In this document: in pieces, positions 1-11,419 of the stretch
Numbering within the stretch: the stretch's first letter is position 1
Layout of the letters: every line of letters starts with the position of its first letter
Origin: Hormiphora californensis
Lineage: Eukaryota; Ctenophora; Tentaculata; Cydippida; Pleurobrachiidae
DNA: 64,000 nt
Reading direction: 5' to 3'
NCBI GenBank assembly: GCA_020137815.1
Contig: CM035352.1
Span: forward strand, 89,575-153,574
Made by a program: the position numbers and the translations under genes
Notes under the pieces: generated by a model
Databases searched by the model: none
The model's input: the letters and a program-made list of their open reading frames with translations, nothing else
What the model was told of the DNA's origin: nothing

Positions 1-347
1 TTCGACGCGACATCTCCAAATTATAATAGAGACTAGCGCACCCATTGGGTGCGCCTCAAGTAAGGACTTTTTGACAACCCACCCGGCTTCGCCGGGCAGT
101 TCTTTTCGCCCTTTCAACGTCAATAATTACACGGTTGCCATGGCAACTGAATTGATAACCATGAAGACTGGCATCTTAAAATTCATTCGAAAATATTAAC
201 AAACTTCCACTGGAAGTTCCAAAAGTGTGAGCAACAGCTTTACAGCTTTGGTCACATAAAGTGTTTTATGAAGGAGCACTGTCGCGTAGAAACGCACTGA
301 ACGAACGACCACCACTTCGACGCGACATCTCCAAATTATAATAGAGA
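1..347 (+). repeat. 310-bp structured repeat unit (tail of one copy plus a full copy)
   Basis: Bases 1-32 are the tail of one unit and 33-347 are a full unit, so at least two lay in tandem. The unit recurs as a dimer at 49158-49775. It is a string of short perfect hairpins: GCGCACCC/GGGTGCGC, CCCGGC-TTCG-CCGGG, CTTCCA-CTGGAAG, and GTTGCCATGGCAAC at 134-147. The last is also the palindromic RFX X-box. No ORF is present. The family is not recognised. Confidence 0.8.
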
Positions 348-355
348 TTGTTTGA

Positions 356-479
356 TCTACCTACCTTTACTCCGCAGGCCCTCCGGGCCCTCAGATCCAA
401 CAGGATCCGGGCTCGGGGGATTTAACCCTACTCTTGTATGGGACCTTACGGCCCCATGTGGGAGTGGTGCGTGTAGTGG

Positions 480-561
<82 letters not shown>

Positions 562-566
562 TACAC
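356..566 (-). repeat. Dispersed GA-rich unit, inverted copy
   Basis: A segment ending in a (GA)n run (483-560) is the reverse complement of segments near 20510-20740, 61190-61410 and 62360-62600. The shared core includes GGGCCCGGAGGG, GGATCCGGG and the palindromic GGCCCCATGTGGG. It is probably the non-coding end of a dispersed element. The short ORFs here are dinucleotide translations only. Confidence 0.7.
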
Positions 567-573
567 TCATTAA

Positions 574-2700
574 ACTAACCAAAACTGATCGAAAAATTGG
601 TCAAAATGGTTCTAACAAAAACCAGTGTTCTAGAGAATTGTCTGGCGAACATGTTGGTTGCAAGATTGACTTTCCAAGTCTTACCAATCGTCAGATATAT
701 CGTCGTAAAGTCAAAATTACGTGTTCATGAAATCCGACCGGGGTTCACGTTTTGAAAAATTCAGTATTCACAAGTGCAAAGTTGCTCGGATCACATTGCA
801 TCCCTCATAAGAGTTGTAGGAAATTGTCTGGCGGTCATTTTGGTACCCGGGTTTTTATCCTAGCTCAATGTTTAGAATGTCTTATTACTGTCAGAACTGG
901 AATTTTCCCAAAAGTGGTTTCAGGTATCGCATCGCATTTTGCCCTGTTATGAAGCTCATAGCTGCTTGAATAACATCTTAGTGCATGATAGGGTTGAGAT
1001 AGACCACTTGCGTATCCTACACATTAACAGGGGCCTTGCCAAATCGTCATAACAACCCTGTCAAGTGTCTAGATGAAATTGAGACGATATGTGCTGATTA
1101 TCATGGGATTACACACGACACCGAGCCACCTAATTAGGGGTTGTGAGCCGATACCAACTAAGACTCAGCATAGAAAAATCTTCATGTTCCTACAGTCATA
1201 ACGCAACTTAAACGTAGAGCTATGGAAAAAACCATGGTATCAAGATGAACCTTAGACGATTCCAATGAAGCTCTTGTAAATTTCAAATCATTTTACCCAT
1301 TTGTTGAGGACACGTGATCCCCTCAAAAATGCTGGTTGAATTTCGTCTTTAGACAGTCATAAGACACTCTAAAAATTGAGTTAGGACAAAAACCCGGGTA
1401 CCAAAATGACCGCAAGACAATTTCCTACAACTCTTATGAGGGATGCAATGTGATCCGAGCAACTTTGCACTTGTGAATTTTTCAAAACGTGAACCCCGGT
1501 CGGATTTCGTGAACACGTAATTTTGACTTTTAATCCATGGAATATGGGTATCGAACCCTGCATAGTGGAAGGGCAAAGGTTTCTTTTCACCAAAGTGTAG
1601 TCTAAGGGGTCCTTAATCACAAAAAAAAAGTTTACATCCCAGAAGTGGGGGATAAGGGTCGTAATAGGCTATAATTGGGTACCTGTATTTTCAGCGTGAG
1701 GCCAAAACCATGAGTACCCTTAAAATAGGAGTAGAGACAAATCTGAGGGCACTAAAGTGATCAGCGTCCTCGTATTAGTGGGGGTAGGTGCCGGAAATAA
1801 GTCGCTATCTCATCCGGTTAATTAGATAATTGGATAATTAGGTATGCGCATAACCGTTTTTTGGCTATATGGCTATAGCCACTTAGGAATGGTTTAGAGA
1901 CTTTTCACTGGTGCCATTTTGTTGAGAAGAAAATTTTAATCTAAGAGTTGTGGAAAAATTTAGGCCCTATCTCTTACCGTTTTGGCGTTATTTGCGGTCA
2001 AAGTAGGCCAATTTACTCAATTTTTGGCATTTTCGGCCAATTTTCCCCCCATTTTTGGCATTTTCGGCTGATTTGACCTTCTTTGACCGCAAATAACGCC
2101 AAAACGGTAAGAGATAGGGCCTAAATTTTTCCACAACTCTTAGATTAAAATTTTCTTCTCAAAAAAATGGCACCAGTGAAAAGTCTCTAAACCATTCCTA
2201 AGTGGCTATAGCCATATAGCCAAAAAACGGTTATTCGCATACCTAATTATCCAATTATCTAATTAACCGGATGAGATAGCGACTTAATTCCGGCACCTAC
2301 CCCCACTTTAATGCGAGGACACTGATCACTTTAGTGCCCTCAGATTTGTCTCTACTCCTATTTTAAGGGTACTCATGGTTTTGGCCTCAGGCTGAAAATA
2401 CAGGTACCCAATTATAGCCAATTACGACCCTTATCCCCCACTTCTGGGATGTAAACTTTTTTTTGGTGATTAAGGACCCCTTAGACTACACTTAAGTGAA
2501 GAGAAACCTTTGCCCTTCCACTATGCAGGGTTCGTCAAAAATTTGACCCAGATTCCATGGATTATTTACGACGATATATCTGACGATTGGTAAGACTTGG
2601 AAAGTCAATCTTGCAACCAACATGTTCGCCAGACAATTCTCTAGAACACTGGTTTTTGTTAGAACCATTTTGACCAATTTTTCGATCAGTTTTAATTAGT
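574..2700. mobile_element. Foldback DNA transposon 1 with TTAA target sites
   Basis: Outer arms at about 574-708 and 2565-2700 are near-perfect reverse complements, ending ACTAAYYAAAACTGATC at each side. TTAA flanks both ends (570-573 and 2701-2704). Inside are a smaller inverted repeat (709-890 against 1348-1535) and a complete 1-kb palindrome (1534-2563). No transposase ORF exists, so it is non-autonomous. TTAA duplication is typical of piggyBac-like elements, but the ends do not let me assign a family. Confidence 0.75.
1534..2563. mobile_element. 1-kb palindromic element, copy 1
   Basis: The two arms are reverse complements through the whole length and meet near 2045. Both ends are ATCCATGGAAT. 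A second copy in the opposite orientation lies at 3534-4562; end-specific differences (GCGCATAACC versus GCGAATAACC) show the inversion. It sits inside foldback 1 and has no coding capacity. Confidence 0.8.
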
Positions 2701-3176
2701 TTAAGGGTACGCTAACCAAAATTTTTTTTCGAGTGCAGGGAAATCTCTCACCGCAGGGTTGTAGGCCATGCCAAGGAGACCTCAAATATGAAATTTTAGC
2801 CCTCAAGTCGAATTCATATTTTTGCTACAGCCGTTTTAAAATCGTCTTGAAAATTTCTGAAAAGACGTTTTTGACACCCTAAAAATTCATTTTCAGGGCT
2901 AGAAGCGTAAAATTATGGGGATTTGAAGGGGATAGGAAGGTTTATCGACACAAAAATTTTTATTGAAATCGGTGATGATTTTCGGTCGTGAGATTGATTT
3001 ACTTTTTTTCCCTCTTAAAGGCCCTATTTAGCAAAGTTCCGAAAGTTTGTGAAGGCTGTAAAATGGCGAAAAGTTGCATCTAACGATTATCTAAGTGGCC
3101 ACAAATTTTTGGCATGTCCTTATTTGAGACAAGTTGTACAGAGCTTTTTTTGTGAAAGCCGTTTTTTAGAAATAAA

Positions 3177-3533
3177 GAAATAGCCTGTATCTCAAAAACG
3201 ACTGATTTTAGAGACCTGAGACCAAGCTTAAACGATTCAGAAGGTCCGATTTTGAGGGGGTCTTCTGGGAGACAGTTTTCTCCTACTTCAACGGTTTTTG
3301 CTGTAATTGCGAAAAAGGATTTAGCAAGAAGGTGGAAAAGCAGCACGAAACAGGCTGTCGGAACTCCTCTTTTGCCCTCTTCAAAGGATTTGTTTTTCGC
3401 AATTACAGCGAAAACCGTTGAAGTAGGAGAAAAATGTCTCTCAGAAGACCCCCCCCAAAATCGGACCTTCTGAATCGTTTAAGCTTGGTCCCAGGTCTCT
3501 AAAATCAGTCGTTTTTGAGATACAGGCTATTTA
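3177..3533. repeat. Inner palindrome of foldback 2
   Basis: Left and right halves are reverse complements around a short spacer near 3330-3385. The outer ends read AGCCTGTATCTCAAAAACG and its complement. It is unrelated to the 709-1535 palindrome of foldback 1, although it holds the same relative position. Confidence 0.75.
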
Positions 3534-4562
3534 ATCCATGGAATCTGGGTCAAATTTTTGACGAACCCTACATAGTGGAAGGGCAAAGGTTTCTCTTCAC
3601 TAAAGTGTAGTCTAAGGGGTCCTTAATCACCAAAAAAAAGTTTACATCCCAGAAGTGGGGGATAAGGGTCGTAATTGGCTATAATTGGGTACCTGTATTT
3701 TCAGCCTGAGGCCAAAACCATGAGTACCCTTAAAATAGGAGTAGAGACAAATCTGAGGGCACTAAAGTGATCAGTGTCCTCGCATTAGTGGGGGTAGGTG
3801 CCGGAATTAAGTCGCTATCTCATCCGGTTAATTAGATAATTGGATAATTAGGTATGCGAATAACCGTTTTTTGGCTATATGGCTATAGCCACTTAGGAAT
3901 GGTTTAGAGACTTTTCACTGGTGCCATTTTGTTGAGAAGAAAATTTTAATCTAAGAGTTGTGGAAAAATTTAGGCCCTATCTCTTACCGTTTTGGCGTTA
4001 TTTGCGGTCAAAGAAGGTCAAATCAGCCGAAAATGCCAAAAATGGGGGGAAAATTGGCCGAAAATGCCAAAATTGAGTAAATTGGCCTACTTTGACCGCA
4101 AATAACGCCAAAACGGTAAGAGATAGGGCCTAAATTTTTCCACAACTCTTAGATTAAAATTTTCTTCTCAACAAAATGGCACCAGTGAAAAGTCTCTAAA
4201 CCATTCCTAAGTGGCTATAGCCATATAGCCAAAAAACGGTTATGCGCATACCTAATTATCCAATTATCTAATTAACCGGATGAGATAGCGACTTATTTCC
4301 GGCACCTACCCCCACTAATACGAGGACGCTGATCACTTTAGTGCCCTCAGATTTGTCTCTACTCCTATTTTAAGGGTACTTATGGTTTTGGCCTCACGCT
4401 GAAAATACAGGTACCCAATTATAGCCAATTACGACCCTTATCCCCCACTTCTGGGATGTAAACTTTTTTTTGGTGATTAAGGACCCCTTAGACTACACTT
4501 TGGTGAAAAGAAACCTTTGCCCTTCCACTATGCAGGGTTCGATACCCATATTCCATGGATTT
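3534..4562. mobile_element. 1-kb palindromic element, copy 2 (inverted to copy 1)
   Basis: Nearly identical to 1534-2563 but reversed: its right end carries the GATACCCATATTCCATGG variant found at the left end of copy 1. The arms meet near 4045. It is nested in foldback 2, next to that element's right outer arm, the same layout as in foldback 1. Confidence 0.8.
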
Positions 4563-5204
4563 CTTTATTTCTAAAAAAACGGCTTTCACAAAAAAAGCTC
4601 TGTACAACTTGTCTCAAATAAGGACACGCCAAAAATTTGTGGCCACTTAGATAATCGTTCGACGCAACTTTTCACCAATTTACAGCCTTCACAAACTTTC
4701 GGAACTTTGCTAAATAGGGCCTTTAAGAGGGAAAAAAGTAAATCAATCTCACGACCGAAAATCATCACCGATTTTAATAAAAATTTTTGTGTCGATAAAT
4801 TTTTCAAGACGATTTTAAAACGGCTATAGCAAAAATATGAATTCGACTTGAGGGCTAAAATTGCATATTTGAGGTCTCCTTGGCATGGCCTACAACCTTG
4901 CCAGGTTAGACTGTTTTTCGCGCGCCCCGTGTTTTTTTATAAAATAAAATAAAACAGTTTGTACAAAACAACTACAACCCTGCGGTGAGAGATTTCCCTG
5001 CACTCGAAAAAAAATTTTGGTTAGCGTACCCTTAATGGAGCCCGGTCATGACCCAAAATCGCAGGTGATGCAAAGACAGTGGGACACCCTGTATATGCAA
5101 GAGGGGTACAACATAAATTAACAAACGTGAAATGGAGAGATTTGAGACAATTGAAAAAGGTATGAGAGAGGCGAGGTGGTTTGGAAGCCAGTAGTGGGTT
5201 TTAC

Positions 5205-5755
5205 GCAAAGGATACGAAAGGGATACGCAAATTGCGTATCTCTTGCGTATTTTCTGCTTATTTCTTGCGTGTTCTTTGCGTAATTCTTGCGTAATCCCTG
5301 CGTAACCCTTGTGTGTTCCTTGCGTATTACTTGCGTAATCCCTGCGTATCCCTTGCGTATTCTGTGCGGAACCATAGCGTATTCCTTGCGTATTCTTTGC
5401 GTAATCCTTGCGTATACCTTGCGTTTTCCTTGCGTAATCCTTGCGTAATCCTTGCGATTTTTAGAAAATGGAGAATCCCGTGAGTACCGGATACGCAAGA
5501 AAATACGCAAATTGCGTATCCCTTGCGTATTTTCTGCGTATTTCTTGCGTGTTCTTTGCGTATTCCTTGCGTAATCCTTGCGTAACCCTTGTGTGTTCCT
5601 TGCGTATTACTTGCGTATTACTTGCGTAATCCCTGCGTATCCCTTGCGTATTCTATGCGGAACCATAGCGTATTCCTTGCGTATTCTTTGCGTAATCCTT
5701 GCGTATACCTTGTGTTTTCCTTGCGTAAACCTTGCGATTTTTAGAAAATGGAGAA
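5205..5755. repeat. GCGTA-rich minisatellite, duplicated block
   Basis: Tandem 10-11 bp units of the form TTGCGTAATCC / TTGCGTATTCC run through two blocks, about 5205-5490 and 5500-5755. Both blocks end in the same GATTTTTAGAAAATGGAGAA flank, so the block itself was duplicated. The apparent minus-strand reading frame is only the translated repeat. Confidence 0.8.
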
Positions 5756-6234
5756 CCCCGTGAGTACCGAAATAAGGATGTAGTTTTTCAAATTTAGTCA
5801 ATTATTTTATCTTATCGTTATAATTTTGAACTTTTTAAGAAAATGGGGGCTAAAAAAGTTTCAAAAAGCTAAAAAAGGCCATCGACCAAAATCAGGGTAC
5901 CGTTAGCTTTTTTAAAGGCTGGACCCCCCTATCTTGTCAACCTTTAATAAGGGTGACGGCAAGATTATTGCATGGAATAAAATTGTAACAAACTTACATG
6001 ACATGGAGTGAGTACTTCCGTTGTTCTTCAAATGATCCTGGGTATAACGCACAAACGCATCGTACTGTTCTGCCGAAAAGAGAGTATTAAGGCCAGAGGG
6101 GGGGGGGGGGGGGGGGAGGGGAGCGGTCCGGGGTATAAAAATTAACTGCTTTTTCGCCATAGCGACCTTAAATCTTGTCCAATCAATCTCAAACTTGGTC
6201 AGTCTCTTTATCTAGATGAGCCCGATAATAATAT
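5756..6234. other. AT-rich spacer with partial element and poly-G
   Basis: No gene seen. Around 5860-5935 is a fragment of the AGCTTTTTTT element that is complete at 14858-15484 (shared CCAAAATCAGGGTACC and GGCTGGACCCCCC). A run of 19 G lies at 6098-6116. Confidence 0.5.
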
Positions 6235-8433
6235 TACCGTAAGTTGGGGTAACTTTGTACCACTTTTTAGCATTCTCCTAAAATAACTCCTTGCCAGAAC
6301 CACACTCGAAAATTTTTGAACCAAATAATCCCGTTCCAGACCCAGTACACCAGATATAACTAGTGAAATTTTTGGTCCCGTCTCATTTAATTAGATTAAT
6401 TAACACGTATTTTAGTGTAAGTGGGGTTTTAGGGCATGGGGTAACTTTGGAATGAGTTAACTTTGGACACATTTTGCAATGATAAATAAATGAACGTAAA
6501 ATGTTGAGGTTTTCGATATGAGCGTTTGTAGAGTTGCCTTAGACCCTCTCTGACTTGTTTAGGACCATATGACCAAGATTCAGCCCAATCCACACCCGTT
6601 TTCAACCATCTACTCGCTAAATGTAGTGAATAAACGAGGATTTGGTTTATTTATTGGAGCTAAATCACAAACAACCGTCCTAAAACACATCAAACTTCAA
6701 TAATTTGGGGTCCCTCATCCACCCTCTAGCTTGGTAGGTGGTATTGGCCCCCTAGGCGGCAGTATTAGTTCTTTTTACTGAATTGGACCGCCAGGAAGTG
6801 GCCGGACACTTATGGGTACTGGCTAAATAAAGGAGTTTTGGTGTCTGTGTTCCTGGATAGAATGTCCACAAGAACTAATAGACTCGCCTAGAGGGTCAAT
6901 ACCATCTACCAAGCTACAGAATGGATGAGGGACCCCAAATTATTGAAGTTTGATGGGTTTCAGGTCGGATTTCTATGATTTAGCTCGATAAAGTAGAAAT
7001 AATTCTGTTTTTTACTACCTTTAGAGAATAGATCGATGAAAATGGGCATGGATCGGGCTAAATCTTGGGCAGGTGAGAAGAAGCCCGACCGGTTAAGGGA
7101 CCCTTTAAGGGACCCTTTAAGGGACCCTTTTAGGGACCCTTTAAGGGACCCTAGAAAGTTAAGGGACCCTTTAAGGGACCCTAGAAAGTTAAGGGACCCG
7201 TGAGCGGTACCCTCGTATCAGTTCACATTGTAAGCGGTTCCATTGCTAATGAGGTACACCGAATCGTGGTCAGTACCCTCGTATCAGTACACATTGGAAG
7301 CGGTTCCGTCGCTAATGAGGTGCACCGAATCGTGAACACTGAGCAGTACCATGTATCGGTTCACATCTCTGTCTCTGTCTCTGTCTCTGTCTCTGTCTCT
7401 GTCTCTGTCTCTGTCTCTGTCAGCTATCTCCATCCTAAAAAGACAGAGAAAGAGAGAGCCAGAGAGAGAGAGAGAGAGACAGAGAGAGAGACAGAAAGAC
7501 AGAGTCAGAGACAGCGACAGAGACAGAGACAACGACAGAGGCAGAGACAGAGGGAGAGAGATACAGAGACTGAGACAGAGGGAGAGACATAGCTTAGAGA
7601 GGGACAGACACAGAGGGGGAGACAGAGACAGAGATGTGAACCGATACACGGTACTGCTCACTGCTCACGATTCGGTGTACCTCATTAGCAGTGGAACCGC
7701 TTACAATGTGAACTGATACGAGGGTACACGATTCGTTCTGCCTCATTAAAGGGTCCCTTAACTTTCTAGGGTCCCTTAAAGGGTCCCTTAATTTTTTAGG
7801 GTCCCTTAAAGGGTCCCTTAACTTTCTAGGGTCCCTTAAAGGGTCCCTAAAAGGGTCCCTTAAAGGGTCCCTTAAAGGGTCCCTTAACCGGTCGGGCTTC
7901 TTCTCACCTGCCAAATCTTGGTCAGATGGTTCTAAAAAAGTCAGAGAGGGTTTAAGGCAACTCTGCAGACATCAAAAGTTCAAAACATGTAGTATGGGGT
8001 AACTTTGGCACCCCGTCCAAAGTTACCCCAAAATTCAAAATATGGTGGGGTAACATTAGCCACCCCAATTAGTCTCAATTAAAGTAATTGGTCGGATTTG
8101 AAAAATGGTGCCCCGAATTATTTGATCAAAACCCTTCCACTCTATGGAGCAAACTTGATTCGATTATTTGCCCGGTCAGATCTATGGTACCCATTTTGAT
8201 TTGAACATTTTTAGCGATTTTGACATCAATTATGTTTGACCCTAATTAGGAACTAATTAGCATAGACTTGGAAAAAATAAGTGTACCGTTAGTTAGACAT
8301 TTGTGGGTCAGTTACTTGTACACCCGAAAATTTTTCCAAATCTCTCGTTATCTGTTGGTAATTTTGGACTAAAGCCAAATTTTGAAAGTGTCCAAAGTTA
8401 CCCTGCAAAACAAAGTTACCCCAACTTACGGTA
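6235..8433. mobile_element. Foldback element 3 with nested inverted repeats
   Basis: The ends are TACCGTAAGTTGGGGTAAC (from 6235) and its reverse complement (to 8433). Inside are an inverted repeat at about 6660-6965 and a larger one with arms at about 7065-7370 and 7620-7915. The latter arms hold tandem AAGGGACCCTTT units, a CGTATCAGTTCACAT segment also found at 10395-10565 and 11235-11420, and a central CTCTGT/CAGAGA tract. No transposase is present. Confidence 0.65.
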
Positions 8434-8628
8434 TATAATATAAATATTTCACTACCATGACGTTATAACGTCGTGATGTCACGCTATGACGTCAAAATTA
8501 AAAAAGTTCGTATTTTAGCGATTCCTGACGGTCCTTACACGTTCTGCTACATCCATGGATCCAGACATGTCTTACATCTATTTCACATAAGAAAATACCA
8601 AAAATATACCCAAATTATGCAAAAAACT

Positions 8629-8858
8629 AAAGTACACCCCAAACTACTATGTCCCTCACTCGGGTTTTGTGAAATTTCCCACGGTCATAACTCCACTCCC
8701 TGACAAGATAGAGACTTGAAATTTGTTTTGTACGAAGAACTCGATACGATCTCCCTACAAAACAAATTTCAAGTCTCTATCTTATCAGGGGGTGGAGCTA
8801 TGGCCGTCTAAAATCCGGTCGCGCGCAGCAAGGGACATAGTAGTTTGGGGGGACCTTT
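8629..8858. mobile_element. MITE with TACTATGTCCC-type inverted ends
   Basis: An almost perfect hairpin: CCCAAACTACTATGTCCCT at the left, matched by AGGGACATAGTAGTTTGGG at the right. Related copies are 24533-24738 (complete) and 13862-13978 (left half). Confidence 0.7.
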
Positions 8859-8924
8859 AATAGAAATTAGTTGGCTGGGAAGGTGACCACTTTTGTTGTC
8901 GAACTGATACCTTTGCCCGACCCA

Positions 8925-9580
8925 GGTTACGGATCTTGGCTCTTGGATAAGAGACTCAAAGAGGGACATCAAGGTTAGGAAGGCTAAGGCCTGGAATGCA
9001 TGTCATGGGCTCAGGAACATCTGGACGTCGAAACTCAGAGACGAGATCAAAGCTAGACTTTTTGTAGCAACAGTTGAAACGGTCCTCCTGTATGGATGCG
9101 AAACCTGGACGCTTACAAAGGATATGGAGCGGAGTCTCAATGTACTCACAGGGAATGTTGGCGTAGATCGGGTCCAGCATGAAATAGGAACCTTATAGAT
9201 CTGGAAGTCCCTTTTCCGACGTACTTGCGAAGTTACGGATCGGCGATCGGATCAAAGGGACAAGTTGTAGGAAGGTGAATGAGCAGGGCAGAAACTGCGT
9301 CAACTATCGGATCAAGCGACTTGCAAAGAACGCTCTGGATCGAATTAGGAGACTCAGACTCATGTACCGGGACCGACATGCGAGGTCATCGAAACTAAAC
9401 GCCAACAAAGTACCTTGGGAGACCCAAGGACACAGGATGGGGACGACAAACAGACGGATCATGCGGTCGGGACTAGGGTCAGGAACATCCGAAATTCTCG
9501 TGATGTGACTGTAGAGCATGCGAGAATGTCAGAGGAGATCGGAAGAACCACATGTGGAACCGCAAGTCAGCATGACGTAA
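8925..9580 (+). pseudogene. Degenerate RTE-like reverse transcriptase C-terminus
   Basis: The plus-strand translation from 8925 gives LGSWI, KAKAW, LLYGCETWTLTKD and other blocks. These match the C-terminal third of the intact RT encoded on the minus strand at 11437-13224 (LGSWIADS, RKAKAWVACH, LLYGCETWTLTKD). The frame then breaks by stops and shifts. A DRKNHMWNRKSA-like end is readable near 9538-9576, resembling the usual C-terminal tail of such proteins. It is a dead 5'-truncated copy of a related but distinct element. Confidence 0.7.
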
Positions 9581-9654
9581 GTCAAGGTACGGACATTCAC
9601 TTTGGGGTAATCAGGGGGGAAAAGCATAACGAGGAGTTGGACTGACGTAACGGA

Positions 9655-9760
9655 GACGGGAGAGAGAGACGAATGACGAGGGGACGAGAGAGAGAGAGGT
9701 CGAAAGAGAAGTGAGAGAGAGGAGAGAGAGACGAGAGAGAGGAGATGAGGAGAGAGAGAT

Positions 9761-9794
<34 letters not shown>

Positions 9795-9800
9795 GAGAGA

Positions 9801-9858
<58 letters not shown>

Positions 9859-9860
9859 AG
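9655..9860. repeat. GA-rich simple repeat
   Basis: Imperfect (GA)n with GAGAGGAGA interruptions. It separates the RT remnant from the composite foldback. ORFs on both strands are artefacts of the repeat. Confidence 0.9.
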
Positions 9861-10047
9861 GGCAGGTCGGAAGAATCTCGACACGCTATTACAGTACTGT
9901 AATAACTCACTACCTTACTCACTGTAAATCAGCGAACCGTTAATTATCGCTTCTATAATTAAGAATAACATAATTAAGAATAAATTTTCTAGCGAAGAAT
10001 ATGACCAAAATTTGGATAAAAAGGCTAAAATACAATCTATACTTGTT

Positions 10048-10233
10048 TCAAATTGCCATTGAAGCAAAGGGGTCAACCAAATCATTTACAACACTGTCAC
10101 TACGTGCACTCTTCAACGCATCAATGATGCCAGCTGCTCTCCAGCCACTCTCCATGATACGCTTTCCCTTATCAGAGTGGAAGAAGTTGTAAGATTGTAG
10201 AAAAATAAGGAACTCTAAAATTAAGAATAACAA
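10048..10233 (-). pseudogene. Possible pogo/Tigger-like transposase C-terminal remnant
   Basis: A 61-codon frame inside the left part of the composite foldback contains ESGWRAAGI, which resembles the conserved C-terminal segment of pogo/Tigger-type DDE transposases, plus NDLVDPFASM. No DDE catalytic core is nearby. The flanks are AATTAAGAATA inverted repeats. If genuine, it is a scrap of the autonomous partner. The match is short, so chance similarity is possible. Confidence 0.3.
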
Positions 10234-10688
10234 AATTAAGAATATTTTTTGGCCATATTCTTAATTTTAGGTTCGCTGATTTACAGTGAGTAAGGTATTA
10301 CAGTACTGTAATAGCGAGGCCCTGTAATAGCGGCCCCTGTAATAACTCGCTATTGCAGTACTGTAATAGCGATACCTTGTAATAGTGATTAGCTATTACA
10401 GCAATACCCTCGTATCAGTTCACATTGTAAGCGGTTCCGCCGCTAATGAGGTTTACCGAATCGTGAGCAGTACCCCGTATCAGTTGATATTCTAAACAGT
10501 TCCGTCGCTAATGAACTACACAGAATCGTGAACCGATACGGAGTGTACTGCGTATCGGTTCACACACCAAACTAGTCTCCTCTCTATCCCTCTCAGCTAT
10601 CTCTGTATCTCTGTCTCTGTATCTCTGTATCTCTCCTTTCTCACGTTGCACAAGCCTACAATGCTTAAATCATGACATGTGATTCGTT

Positions 10689-10970
10689 GACGGCAGGGTG
10701 GTGTAGTGGCTAGTACACTCGCCTCTCACGCACTAGGTCCCGGGTTCGATCCTGGTCTAGCGCATGTCGTCTAGTCCACCAAGCTATGATTGGTAGGGGC
10801 TCTCTTGAGAGACCCGTAAGCAACACGGAGTGCGTATGTTGTGGGGTAAGCGCCCGGCTACGCTGCAGAGAAATCTGCACCGGAAGGACCCGTGGCTGAA
10901 ACGCCATTGAAAGGGATATCAGCACCCCCGGCACTGGATTTATCCTAGCCGTCCTGCATTTGCATTGCAT
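10689..10970 (+). mobile_element. tRNA-derived SINE (tRNA-Glu-like head)
   Basis: The 5' part is tRNA-like: A box TGGTGTAGTGGC at 10699-10710 and B box GGTTCGATCC at 10743-10752. A CTC triplet at the anticodon position and GCCTCTCACGCAC resemble tRNA-Glu. An unrelated body follows, with a 3' tail of TGCATT-type repeats. The copy is bounded by an 11-bp direct repeat TGTGATTCGTT (10678-10688 and 10971-10981). It interrupts an arm of the composite foldback. It encodes no protein; mobility would depend on a partner LINE. Confidence 0.85.
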
Positions 10971-10997
10971 TGTGATTCGTTAAGATCATGTTTATTA

Positions 10998-11070
10998 TAA
11001 CGGGGGGGGGGGGGGGGGGGGGGGATTTGGTGACAAATGAGATGCTGACATACGGGGGGGGGGGGGGCCT
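10998..11070. repeat. Two poly-G runs
   Basis: Runs of G near 11001-11023 and 11055-11068 lie at the centre of the foldback just past the SINE. They are capable of G-quadruplex formation and are likely length-uncertain in the assembly. Confidence 0.7.
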
Positions 11071-11419
11071 GTAATGTTAAGCACATGATCTTAACGAATC
11101 ACGTGTCATGATTTAAGCACGTTAAGGTCGTGCAACGTGAGAAAGAGGGACAGAGAGAGACAGAGGCACAAAGAGATAGGGACAGTGATCATAGGGATAG
11201 AGCGATAGCTGAAAGAGACAGAGAGGGGATTAGTTTCGTGTGTGAACCGATACGTAGTACACTGATCCGTATCGGTTCACGATTCGGTAATCGGTATAGC
11301 TCATTAGCGGCGGAACTGTTTACAATATCAACCGATACGGGGTACTGCTCACGATTCGGTAAACCTCATTAGCGGCGGAACAATGTGAACTGATACGAGG
11401 GTACTGCTGTAATATAATA

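Larger units (their letters stand above)
2705..5031. mobile_element. Foldback DNA transposon 2 with TTAA target sites
   Basis: Termini are GGGTACGCTAACC and its exact reverse complement, flanked by TTAA at 2701-2704 and 5032-5035. The left TTAA is also the right TTAA of foldback 1, so the two elements abut on one shared site. Outer arms (about 2705-3176 and 4565-5031) enclose a second palindrome (3177-3533) and a 1-kb palindrome (3534-4562). The right arm carries an extra piece of about 75 bp near 4904-4978. No ORF is supported. Confidence 0.75.

Noticed and set aside
33-347. Hammerhead ribozyme in the 310-bp unit
   Set aside because: The hairpins are clear but no CUGAUGA core paired with GAAA is visible on either strand.
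352-730. Open frames rich in Arg/Glu or Ser/Leu over the GA run
   Set aside because: They are translations of a (GA)n microsatellite, open on both strands at once. The same applies at 7200-7716, 9597-9922, 14658-14898, 15561-15752, 46311-46637 and 47737-48313.
5118-5801. Tyr/Ala/Arg repeat protein on the minus strand
   Set aside because: Derived from the GCGTA minisatellite. The frame exists only because a unit variant avoids stops, and the duplicated block shifts it.
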